IMG/VR virus record: IMGVR_UViG_3300033998_000442 | Span: 1 to 24,507 of that record | DNA from: a virus | Strand: one strand, 5' to 3' | Length of the DNA: 24,507 nucleotides | Shown: positions 7,717 through 12,593 of the stretch, in pieces | Layout: the number at the start of each line of letters is the position of its first letter | How positions within the stretch are numbered: the first letter of the stretch is position 1 | Notes under the pieces: generated by a model | The model's database searches: none | The model's input: only the letters and a program-made list of their open reading frames with translations | What the model was told of the DNA's origin: nothing | Translations under genes and position numbers: made by a program

Positions 7717-7911
7717 CTACAATTTACTTATTATCACTGCTTCAAATTCATCTATTAGGCTTTCATCTAAATCCCAAAACATTACTAATTCTTCATAAAC
7801 TTCTTTAAGCTTATTTATATCTTCTTTAGCATCATCACCAAGTACACACTGCTTTTCCTTTGCTGTAAAAATCAGACCCTCAAGAGTTGCTCTTATAAGC
7901 CACTTATTCAT
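7717..7911 (-). CDS. small acidic helical protein, paralogue of the 7385 gene
   Basis: This protein has about 64 residues and resembles the 71-residue product of the 7385 gene (LIRATLEGLIFTAKEK, LVMFWDLDESLIDEF). The ATG at 7911 is chosen because GGGAGG lies 8 nt upstream; an in-frame GTG at 7920 sits directly on this site and cannot be the start. It is preceded by copy A of the repeated hairpin leader, while its paralogue has a plain extended -10 promoter instead, so the two copies appear to be expressed differently. Function unknown. Confidence 0.7.
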   Translation of the reverse strand: MNKWLIRATLEGLIFTAKEKQCVLGDDAKEDINKLKEVYEELVMFWDLDESLIDEFEAVIISKL

Positions 7912-7923
7912 ACTTTGCACCTC

Positions 7924-7972
7924 CCTATGTTTTTGTTATTATATACATCACTCTATACATAGGTAATTGCAA
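7924..7972 (-). promoter_or_regulatory. repeated hairpin leader, copy A (before the 7717 gene)
   Basis: On the - strand a 7-bp stem CCTATGT / ACATAGG encloses a 26-nt loop containing TAGAGTGATGTATA. Compared with copies B and D, the CCTGTG / CACAGG arm has changed on both sides to CCTATG / CATAGG, a compensatory change. The ribosome binding site GGGAGGTG begins at the 3' foot of the stem. The flank here is CTTGCAATTACC rather than CTTGACTTACC. It may be a radC-like cis-regulatory RNA; see the findings. Confidence 0.65.
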
Positions 7973-7997
7973 GACTTTTATTGCCCTTTTGTAGTTT

Positions 7998-8777
7998 TTA
8001 TTCTTCTACTTCATTGCTTTTAACCTTTGATTTTACTTTTCTAAACGCTCCATTGCCCGATAGATTTTTAAGTAGTTCTTTTCTTGCCATCTTATATTCA
8101 TCTCCAATCATTCCCAGCCTTAAGAGCCAGGTTCTAAAGGTGTATTTTTCATTATCTGTAGATTTTACTTTTGCTGAAGCATGCTTTAATTTTTTAGCAG
8201 TTTTATTTAGAATGGATATAAACTGTTTATAAACTTTAATCTTTTCATTATTTTCTTCTTCTCCTTGTAAAAAATTAAAATATAATTTTTTATCATAAAA
8301 ATTAAATTCAATCCCTGGACAGCTATTCTTTCCTATATCTTCAAGAGCAGTTTTAAAATCTTCTAAGGTTTCAATTTTCACTTCATTAATACCTATGGCA
8401 AAATCATCTCTTACTAAATCTTTCTCGATTTCTAATGCTTTTTTAATAAGGTCTTGCTTGCTGTAAATCATGTTAACTAGATTTCTTAAGGTTTTTCCAC
8501 TATGGTCTGCCATTGGTAAAGTAATTACTATATCTTCAGCTGGTATTTTATTAGCTGTTTCAGTTTCTAATTCCTTAGGTGCTACTTTTTCAGGTCCTTT
8601 TAATAACTGTTTAAATTGTACTTCTTCTCCTGAAGATTTTATTATTTTTCCTTCTCTGTCAATGGTGTAAGTTTCATCTTCTGTCTCCACTTGGTATGCA
8701 AAACTTGGTGCTCCTAGATATTTAGATTTTACTCCAAAATGTTCACTTAATTTTTTTACTAGTTCCTTTCTACTCAT
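7998..8777 (-). CDS. conserved mobile-element protein of unknown function
   Basis: This 259-residue soluble protein starts SRKELVKKLSEHFGVKSKYLGAPSFAYQVE. I recall this N-terminus from phage and conjugative-element proteins of Clostridia that databases often label 'virulence-related', without known activity. A short beta region (TYTIDREGKIIKSSGEEV) follows, then a linker, a second domain (about 80-180) containing NLVNMIYSKQDLIKKAL, and a basic C-terminus (KELLKNL, FRKVKSKVKS). No catalytic motif is visible. The GGAGGG ribosome binding site adjoins hairpin leader copy B, and an intrinsic terminator separates the gene from the upstream one. Company with RadC and a ParB-methyltransferase suggests a role during entry or host takeover, for instance against host defence; that is inference only. 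Confidence 0.7.
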   Translation of the reverse strand: MSRKELVKKLSEHFGVKSKYLGAPSFAYQVETEDETYTIDREGKIIKSSGEEVQFKQLLKGPEKVAPKELETETANKIPAEDIVITLPMADHSGKTLRNLVNMIYSKQDLIKKALEIEKDLVRDDFAIGINEVKIETLEDFKTALEDIGKNSCPGIEFNFYDKKLYFNFLQGEEENNEKIKVYKQFISILNKTAKKLKHASAKVKSTDNEKYTFRTWLLRLGMIGDEYKMARKELLKNLSGNGAFRKVKSKVKSNEVEE

Positions 8778-8788
8778 TTAAAATCCCT

Positions 8789-8838
8789 CCTGTGTTTTTG
8801 TTACTATATACATCACTCTAAAACACAGGTAAGTCAAG
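8789..8838 (-). promoter_or_regulatory. repeated hairpin leader, copy B (before the 7998 gene)
   Basis: On the - strand CTTGACTTA is followed by a perfect 10-bp stem CCTGTGTTTT / AAAACACAGG around a 21-nt loop with TAGAGTGATGTATA. The ribosome binding site AGGAGGG overlaps the last bases of the stem. This copy comes directly after an intrinsic terminator (8857-8876). Either the element contains a promoter (TTGACT is -35-like, although the spacing to TATA is not ideal) or transcripts read through. Confidence 0.7.
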
Positions 8839-8856
8839 GGATTTATTTACATAACT

Positions 8857-8876
8857 AAAAAAGGCCTAATGGCCTT
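8857..8876 (-). terminator. intrinsic terminator after the 8875 gene
   Basis: On the - strand AAGGCC, loop ATTA, GGCCTT and then a T run form a perfect 6-bp GC-rich stem with U tract. It overlaps the stop codon of the 8875 gene. It should terminate most transcripts arriving from the right unless translation or an antiterminator interferes. Confidence 0.75.
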
Positions 8877-9192
8877 AATCTAGTTCTAATGCAGTATATC
8901 TTGAGTATGTGTACCCTTCAGAGTTTACTAAAATTTTTTCTCCTGTTTCTTTATTTTTGACTCTTATACATCTTATCTGACCGTTTTTGTTCATTCCTCC
9001 ATCTTCACCCTCTGTAATCCAAGGTTGGTCTTTTAAGAAATTTCGGGTAAACCTTTTAAATTCATTATTGCTAAGATTAACTTCTTTTGTTACTTCATAC
9101 GAAATTCCTTTTCTTCCTATTTTTAGATCCTCGTAAGTTAATGCTTTTAATTCTTCTAAATCAAATGCCTTCCTTATAAATATGGCTTGCAT
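8875..9192 (-). CDS. conserved phage protein of unknown function
   Basis: The protein has about 105 residues. The ATG at 9192 has AAAGGGG 8 nt upstream; a TTG two codons earlier sits too close to this site. The pattern IFIRKAFDLEELKALTYEDL, then FLKDQPWITEGEDGG, then IRCIRVKNKETGEKILVNSEGYTYSRY looks like a conserved small clostridial phage family, but I cannot assign an activity. The C-terminal part reads as a compact beta domain. It is preceded by hairpin leader copy C and followed by an intrinsic terminator that overlaps its stop codon. It lies between RadC-like and 'virulence-related' genes in the accessory block. Confidence 0.7.
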   Translation of the reverse strand: MQAIFIRKAFDLEELKALTYEDLKIGRKGISYEVTKEVNLSNNEFKRFTRNFLKDQPWITEGEDGGMNKNGQIRCIRVKNKETGEKILVNSEGYTYSRYTALELD

Positions 9193-9206
9193 TTTCAAAT
9201 CCCCTT

Positions 9207-9257
9207 TCTGTGTTTTTGTTACTACTATATATCACTCTAAAACACAGATAAGTCAAG
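9207..9257 (-). promoter_or_regulatory. repeated hairpin leader, copy C (before the 8875 gene)
   Basis: On the - strand CTTGACTTA is followed by a perfect 10-bp stem TCTGTGTTTT / AAAACACAGA around a 22-nt loop with TAGAGTGATATATA. The closing pair has changed from C-G in copy B to U-A here, a second compensatory change. The ribosome binding site AAGGGG starts 2 nt after the stem. Confidence 0.7.
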
Positions 9258-9281
9258 AAAAATAGCATTAAACCTAAAACT

Positions 9282-9725
9282 TTACATCATTCCTTTTTCT
9301 TTTAAACTATAATATCCATCTCCTATAATTACATGGTCAAAAACCTGTATTCCTAAAAGCTCACCTGCATTCTTTAATCTTTTAGTTATCCTAATATCCT
9401 CTGGACTGGGTTTAGGATCTCCTGAAGGATGGTTATGAAGTAGTATAATTGATGATGCGTTGCTAAGTAGTGCTCTTTTGAATACTTCCCTTGGATGAAC
9501 AAGGCTTGAGTCTAGTGTTCCTCGACTTACTTCAAAAACACCTATTACTTCATTTTTAGTACTTAATGTTATTATTGAAAACACTTCTTCTGCCATCTCG
9601 TTTAGTTGTAAAATTTCTATTGCTATCTTCCAAACTTCTTTTGGTGAGTTTATCTTTTTGTCGATATCATACCTTGCTGCCTTTTCTTTAACTAATCTTA
9701 TTGAATAGGTTGTAAAAGTTTTCAT
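9282..9725 (-). CDS. RadC-like JAB/MPN domain protein
   Basis: The 147-residue protein consists of the RadC JAB domain without the N-terminal helix-hairpin-helix of chromosomal RadC. The zinc metalloprotease-like motif is intact: H97-N-H99-P-S-G then ten residues to D110 (HNHPSGDPKPSPED), with candidate catalytic glutamates in MAEEVFSI (E46/E47). SRGTLDSSLVHPREVFKRAL is the diagnostic RadC segment before it. Short RadC-like proteins are common on phages and conjugative elements beside anti-restriction genes; the biochemical activity of the family is still unsettled. The start has GGAGG, and hairpin leader copy D abuts it. The neighbouring methyltransferase supports a role in DNA processing on entry into a new host. 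Confidence 0.92.
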   Translation of the reverse strand: MKTFTTYSIRLVKEKAARYDIDKKINSPKEVWKIAIEILQLNEMAEEVFSIITLSTKNEVIGVFEVSRGTLDSSLVHPREVFKRALLSNASSIILLHNHPSGDPKPSPEDIRITKRLKNAGELLGIQVFDHVIIGDGYYSLKEKGMM

Positions 9726-9736
9726 TTTCCAAGCCT

Positions 9737-9787
9737 CCTGCGTTTTAGTGTAGTCTATACATCACTCTAAACACAGGTAAAGTCAAG
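9737..9787 (-). promoter_or_regulatory. repeated hairpin leader, copy D (before the RadC-like gene)
   Basis: On the - strand CTTGACTTTA is followed by the arm CCTGTGTTT, a 23-nt loop with TAGAGTGATGTATA, and the arm AAACGCAGG. As DNA, the 9-bp inverted repeat has one mismatch; as RNA it is a G-U pair, which favours an RNA structure. The ribosome binding site GCAGGAGG overlaps the stem foot. The element begins only 3 nt after the stop codon of the methyltransferase gene. Confidence 0.7.
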
Positions 9788-9790
9788 CCT

Positions 9791-11032
9791 TTATTTTGTT
9801 ATATCAATATCTCTATAAGCTATTTTTTCTCCATCCCTTATTAAAAAAACTTTTTCATCAGTTCCAACATACTCTATATACCTTTTAACAATTACATCAC
9901 AGTATTTTTCATCTAACTCTACACCGTAACATATTCTATCGAGTTGTTCACAAGCAATAATTGTTGATCCGCTTCCTGCAAAAGGTTCTAGAACTATGCA
10001 GTTACTAACTGAACTATTTTTTATTGGATAAGCAATTAAAGGTATTGGTTTTGTAGTTGGATGTAATTTTGATATTGTAGGTCTATCGAAATTCCAAACT
10101 GTAGTTTCTTGTCTTCCTGCATACCATTTGTGTTTTCCTTTCTTTTTCCAACCAAAAAGGCAGGGTTCGTGTTTCCATTGATAAGGACTTCTTCCTAAAA
10201 CTAATGAGTTTTTAACCCACTGACAAACCCCTGATAAATAGAATCCTGCATCTTCAAAGGCCTTTCTAAATATTAGTCCTTTGGTATCTGCATGAAATAC
10301 ATATATTGATGCATCATCTGCCATTACACTTTCCATGTTTTTAAAAGCATCATATAAAAATTTGTAAAAAGCATCATTATCAAGGTTATCATTTTGTATG
10401 GTCCCTGCAGCTCCTTCATATGATACACCATATGGTGGGTCGGTAACCACTAAGTTTGCTTTCTTACCTTCCATAAGCTTCTCATAGGTTTCTGCTTTTG
10501 TACTATCTCCACAGATAAGCCTATGCTTTCCAAGTATCCATATATCTCCTTGTTTTGATATTGGCTCTTCTTCAAGGGCTGCATCTACATCAAAATCATC
10601 GTCTTTTACTTCTTTATCATGAATGTTAGAAAACAAATCTTCTATCTCTGCAGCATCAAATCCAGTAAGGTTTATATCAAAATCCAGTTCTTTTAAATTC
10701 TCTAGTTCTAGGGCCAATAGCTCTTTATCCCATCCTGAATCTAATGCTAGTCTATTATCAGCTAAAATATATGCTTTCTTCTGGGCTTCTGTTAAATGCT
10801 CTACCAAAACACATGGTACAGATTTGATTCCTTCTTCCTTTGCTGCTTCTACCCTGCCATGGCCTGCAATTATATTTTTATCTTTATCGATTAGTATTGG
10901 ATTTACAAAGCCAAATTCTCTAAGGCTGCTCCTAAGCTTTTTTATCTGCTCTTTGCTATGGGTTCTGGCATTATTTGCATAAGGTATAAGTTCATCTATG
11001 GGTAATATTTTTAATTCTTCTGTTCTTTTCAC
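9791..11032 (-). CDS. ParB-like nuclease domain fused to DNA methyltransferase
   Basis: The 413-residue bifunctional protein has two domains. Residues 8-100 form a ParB/Srx-type domain with the GHGRVEAA motif (57-64), preceded by ELIPYANNART and followed by ADNRLAL. Residues 165-390 form an amino-methyltransferase with the catalytic DPPYG (198-202), HPTTKP (324-329) and the AdoMet-binding FAGSGST (351-357). The motif order (DPPY before FAGSGS) indicates a beta-class N4-cytosine or N6-adenine enzyme. No cognate restriction gene is nearby, so it is probably an orphan methyltransferase protecting phage DNA. GTG 11032 is favoured, with a GGTGGTGG site 5 nt upstream; the in-frame TTG at 11047 has none. 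A ParB-methyltransferase is a frequent prophage gene near the terminase. Confidence 0.93.
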   Translation of the reverse strand: MKRTEELKILPIDELIPYANNARTHSKEQIKKLRSSLREFGFVNPILIDKDKNIIAGHGRVEAAKEEGIKSVPCVLVEHLTEAQKKAYILADNRLALDSGWDKELLALELENLKELDFDINLTGFDAAEIEDLFSNIHDKEVKDDDFDVDAALEEEPISKQGDIWILGKHRLICGDSTKAETYEKLMEGKKANLVVTDPPYGVSYEGAAGTIQNDNLDNDAFYKFLYDAFKNMESVMADDASIYVFHADTKGLIFRKAFEDAGFYLSGVCQWVKNSLVLGRSPYQWKHEPCLFGWKKKGKHKWYAGRQETTVWNFDRPTISKLHPTTKPIPLIAYPIKNSSVSNCIVLEPFAGSGSTIIACEQLDRICYGVELDEKYCDVIVKRYIEYVGTDEKVFLIRDGEKIAYRDIDITK

Positions 11033-11072
11033 TTTTACCACCACCAATTTAAAATATATAAAAAAACACCTT

Positions 11073-11137
11073 AAAACCTAAGTTTTTCAACAGGTTTTCA
11101 TAGATGTTGATACTGCTCTAAACCTTGAAAAATCAAG
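11073..11137 (-). promoter_or_regulatory. alternative-hairpin leader before the ParB-methyltransferase gene
   Basis: On the - strand three short arms follow in order: AAGGTTTAGAG (near 11120-11126), AAAACCT (11092-11098) and AGGTTTT (11073-11079). The middle arm can pair with either neighbour, so two exclusive hairpins are possible. The first arm shares GTTTAGAG with hairpin leaders B-D and follows CTTGATTTTTC, as those follow CTTGACTT. It is therefore a possible fifth, divergent member. The second hairpin lies about 40 nt before the start codon. Confidence 0.4.
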
Positions 11138-11164
11138 CTTTTATACGTGCTTGACCTATAATAT

Positions 11165-11215
11165 CCCCCCTCTGGAATTTTGCGAATTTTCACGTGAGGG
11201 GGCCGTCCCGTTCCT
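11165..11215 (+). other. candidate cos / packaging site: GC-rich dyad
   Basis: In AT-rich surroundings, CCCCCTC (11166-11172) and GAGGGGG (11196-11202) form a perfect inverted repeat around a 23-nt AT-rich core with two TTTT runs, followed by GCCGTCCCG. It lies downstream of the terminase-type HNH gene, where cos sites of HNH-TerS-TerL phages are commonly found. The cut positions cannot be read from the sequence. It could also be a simple hairpin. Confidence 0.45.
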
Positions 11216-11261
11216 GCGTCTGTAAGGTGTTGAGATGTTATACCCCCTACCCCTATTCAAG

Positions 11262-11304
11262 TTATCAACACAATATCAACAGCTTATCCACAGGGTTATC
11301 CACA
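11262..11304 (+). other. row of four phased DnaA-box-like sites
   Basis: Two perfect DnaA boxes TTATCCACA lie at 11284-11292 and 11296-11304. They are preceded by TTATCAACA (11262, one mismatch) and ATATCAACA (11273, two mismatches). Start-to-start distances are 11, 11 and 12 bp, so all four face the same side of the helix. The array lies in a 277-bp gene-free gap with the cos candidate. It may be a replication origin element or a DnaA titration or regulatory site. Confidence 0.6.
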
Positions 11305-11309
11305 TAACT

Positions 11310-11687
11310 TTAATAGGTGTACACTTTATTTTTACTTCCCCATCTTCCATCTTCTTTTGCTGTCTTTTTATCATGACAAGACTTACACAAGGCCTGAAGG
11401 TTATCTTCATCCCAAAACAAAGCTTCATTACCATGATGGGGTACAATATGGTCCACTACAGTTGCTGGAGTAAGTCTTCCTTTCTTTTCACACTCTACAC
11501 AAAGAGGATGCTTTGTTAATACCTTTTTCCTTAACCTTTGCCATCTACTGCTGTTATAAAGCTTTTTATATTTTCTATTTCTGTTATATTTCTTCGTCTC
11601 TTCCTTCTGATGTTTCTCGCAATACCTTCCTTCCGTCAGTTCTGGGCAGCCTGGGTAACTGCACATACGCTTTGGTTTTCTCGGCAT
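11310..11687 (-). CDS. HNH endonuclease, terminase-associated type
   Basis: This 125-residue zinc-bound HNH nuclease starts with a Cys/His cluster (C9, C14, C23, H26) and has a basic middle. The HNH core is PLCVEC (C63, C66), VVDHIVPHHG (D79, H80), EDNLQALCKSCHDKKT (N96, C101, C104, H105). Proteins of this type next to cos sites stimulate terminase cleavage in several cos phages, so a role in packaging is likely. The ribosome binding site is AAGGAG. In many relatives terS follows directly; here an accessory block intervenes. Its 5' end overlaps a decayed zinc-ribbon ORF read in another frame (11584-11793). Confidence 0.92.
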   Translation of the reverse strand: MPRKPKRMCSYPGCPELTEGRYCEKHQKEETKKYNRNRKYKKLYNSSRWQRLRKKVLTKHPLCVECEKKGRLTPATVVDHIVPHHGNEALFWDEDNLQALCKSCHDKKTAKEDGRWGSKNKVYTY

Positions 11688-11793
11688 AACTTTTCTCCTT
11701 CTCTGTTTTTTCTTTAAAACAAATAGGGAACATGCAGTACACCTTATTTGGTGTAAGCCATGTTCCCCAAGGGCATTTTTTACATTTTCTTAT
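11584..11793 (-). pseudogene. cysteine-rich mini-ORF with AUA in the start position
   Basis: The frame after a TAA upstream reads RKCKKCPWGTWLTPNKVYC, then MFPICFKEKTEKE and on to a stop at 11584, about 69 codons. The C-x2-C ... C-x4-C pattern looks like a small zinc-binding protein. No ATG, GTG or TTG is available before the cysteines, but GGAG stands 8 nt before an ATA codon at 11791-11793. The simplest reading is loss of an ATG by one transition, with true AUA initiation as an alternative. The second half overlaps the HNH gene and carries no recognisable motif. Confidence 0.4.
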
Positions 11794-11819
11794 TTTTTCA
11801 TCTCCAAATTTTAAGTATT

Positions 11820-11852
11820 AAAAAAGCCCTGAAAAATTCTTATTTCAGAGCC
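11820..11852 (-). terminator. intrinsic terminator after the zinc-ribbon gene
   Basis: On the - strand GGCTCTGAAA, a 7-8-nt loop and TTTCAGGGC pair over 9 bp with one G-U, followed by six T. It lies 19 nt after the stop codon of the 11871 gene and before the HNH gene. It closes the LexA-controlled unit and stands as a barrier to late transcripts. Confidence 0.75.
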
Positions 11853-11870
11853 ATCATTATGTATTAAATC

Positions 11871-12038
11871 CTAAAATCTAACTTTACTCCCACATTCACT
11901 ACACATAATTAAAATCTCCTTTGTGTCGCTAATAACTATGTTAAATTTCTCTGTTATCTTATCATATTCTATGCCATTTTCTAAAATTAATCTTTGTCCA
12001 CAATTACTGCAGACAAGAATAAATTCTCCTTTATCCAA
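11871..12038 (-). CDS. 55-residue zinc-ribbon protein, TTG start
   Basis: The frame encodes MDKGEFILVCSNCGQRLI at the N-terminus, a central DKITEKFNIVISDTKEI segment and IMCSECGSKVRF at the C-terminus. C10-x2-C13 and C46-x2-C49 form a classical four-cysteine zinc ribbon, one knuckle at each end. The TTG at 12038 has GGGGAG 6 nt upstream. It lies 21 nt after the 12060 gene and 19 nt before an intrinsic terminator, so it is the second gene of a two-gene unit starting at the LexA-box promoter. Function unknown; it may bind nucleic acid or a protein partner. Confidence 0.7.
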   Translation of the reverse strand: MDKGEFILVCSNCGQRLILENGIEYDKITEKFNIVISDTKEILIMCSECGSKVRF

Positions 12039-12059
12039 CCGAAACTCCCCTTTAAATTT

Positions 12060-12323
12060 TTATTGTATGTCAGTTAATACCCACTTATATGTATCTGTAT
12101 CAAAGGTTATATCAAATTTTAAAATTTCATCTTCAATCTCGCTTTCACAAGAAAATTTATAAACTTCTTTTCCTTCTAATTCTTCTTTGTTTACTTTATT
12201 TATTTTTTTAACCTTTATTGCCTTTAACTCATCGTTTACTTCAAATCCAAATTTAACAGGATAGGATATTCCTTTCAAGTTTATACTGTCAATCATTTTA
12301 ATTTCTTTTCCTATTACCATCAT
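12060..12323 (-). CDS. LexA-promoter-controlled small protein of unknown function
   Basis: I do not recognise this 87-residue protein. It alternates basic stretches (KAIKVKKINKVNKEEL) with acidic beta-like strands (CESEIEDEILKFDITFDTDTYKW), with no signal peptide or membrane span; a small beta-rich soluble fold is likely. The ATG at 12323 is preferred, since GGGGTG lies 6 nt upstream; ATG 12320 is equally possible, and the GTG at 12332 lies within the binding site. Its promoter (12354-12382) holds a perfect LexA-type box, so it should be expressed after DNA damage. It heads a two-gene unit with the zinc-ribbon gene. A part in prophage induction or in modifying the host SOS response is plausible, without direct evidence. 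Confidence 0.7.
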   Translation of the reverse strand: MMVIGKEIKMIDSINLKGISYPVKFGFEVNDELKAIKVKKINKVNKEELEGKEVYKFSCESEIEDEILKFDITFDTDTYKWVLTDIQ

Positions 12324-12353
12324 ATTCATCACCCCATAATTTTATATAATAAC

Positions 12354-12382
12354 ATTTTATACGAACATTAGTTCGTTGTAAA
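12354..12382 (-). promoter_or_regulatory. sigma-A promoter with LexA box in the spacer (SOS promoter)
   Basis: On the - strand TTTACA (12377-12382), a 17-bp spacer and TAAAAT (12354-12359) make a near-consensus promoter. The spacer holds ACGAAC-TAAT-GTTCGT (12361-12376), a perfect 6-4-6 palindrome that contains CGAAC-N4-GTTCG, the LexA (DinR) box of Gram-positive bacteria. Bound LexA would block polymerase. The start point would fall about 25 nt before the first start codon. Confidence 0.85.
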
Positions 12383-12411
12383 GGTGATTTTTTCATCTAT
12401 TTAAGGCATAG

Positions 12412-12442
12412 AAAAAGCCCTTTAGAGTTTATCTCCTAGGGC
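12412..12442 (-). terminator. intrinsic terminator of the late leader
   Basis: On the - strand GCCCT and AGGGC close an imperfect stem (inner GAG / CTC pairs) and are followed by TTTTTC. It stands about 100 nt downstream of the promoter at 12549-12578 and just upstream of the LexA promoter. Unless overcome, it would limit that promoter to a transcript of roughly 130 nt. Confidence 0.7.
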
Positions 12443-12449
12443 CCATTTT

Positions 12450-12525
12450 ATCAAGAATGCTGCGTTTCCTTGGAATCGAATCGATATAACCTCGGCCTAT
12501 TCAAACAGCATATGGTACTCTTGAT
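12450..12525 (-). ncRNA. structured leader RNA or small RNA
   Basis: On the - strand ATCAAGA (12519-12525) pairs with TCTTGAT (12450-12456), and after a 7-nt bulge ATGCTG (12506-12511) pairs with CAGCAT (12457-12462), giving a 13-bp two-part stem. The 43-nt apical region contains GGCCGAGG and CGATTCGATTCC. It has no start codon with a ribosome binding site. Promoter upstream and terminator directly downstream mark it as either a leader acting on that terminator or a free RNA of about 130 nt. It is not a tRNA: T-arm pairing fails. Confidence 0.55.
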
Positions 12526-12548
12526 TTTTCTATACCTTTACACTTTAT

Positions 12549-12593
12549 ATTGTACTACATTTTAATAGTCGCATTCAATCGCATTTAGTCGCA
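12549..12593 (-). promoter_or_regulatory. putative late promoter with three 10-bp-phased repeats
   Basis: On the - strand TTGAAT (12573-12578), an 18-bp spacer and TACAAT (12549-12554) form a plausible promoter. Across and upstream of the -35 lie three heptamers TGCGACT, TGCGATT, TGCGACT, starting exactly 10 bp apart; on the + strand they occupy 12567-12573, 12577-12583 and 12587-12593. They straddle the stop codon of the DUF1492 regulator. This placement suits an activator binding one face of the DNA, most simply the DUF1492 protein itself. Confidence 0.6.

Noticed and set aside
8789-8838. Simple sigma-A promoter reading of the repeated leaders (TTGACT as -35)
   Set aside because: The clear TATA-like part lies 20-23 bp from TTGACT, too far, and a 17-bp spacing gives only GATGTA. 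A promoter is not excluded but does not explain the paired stem changes.
7924-9787. CRISPR array, because similar repeats recur and contain GTTTTAGAG
   Set aside because: Repeats are hundreds of bases apart, each before a gene, with coding sequence rather than short spacers between them, and no cas gene is present.
12450-12525. tRNA-like element because of UUCGAUU in the loop
   Set aside because: The flanking bases do not pair as a T arm, and no D or anticodon arm can be drawn; the long two-part stem explains the sequence better.
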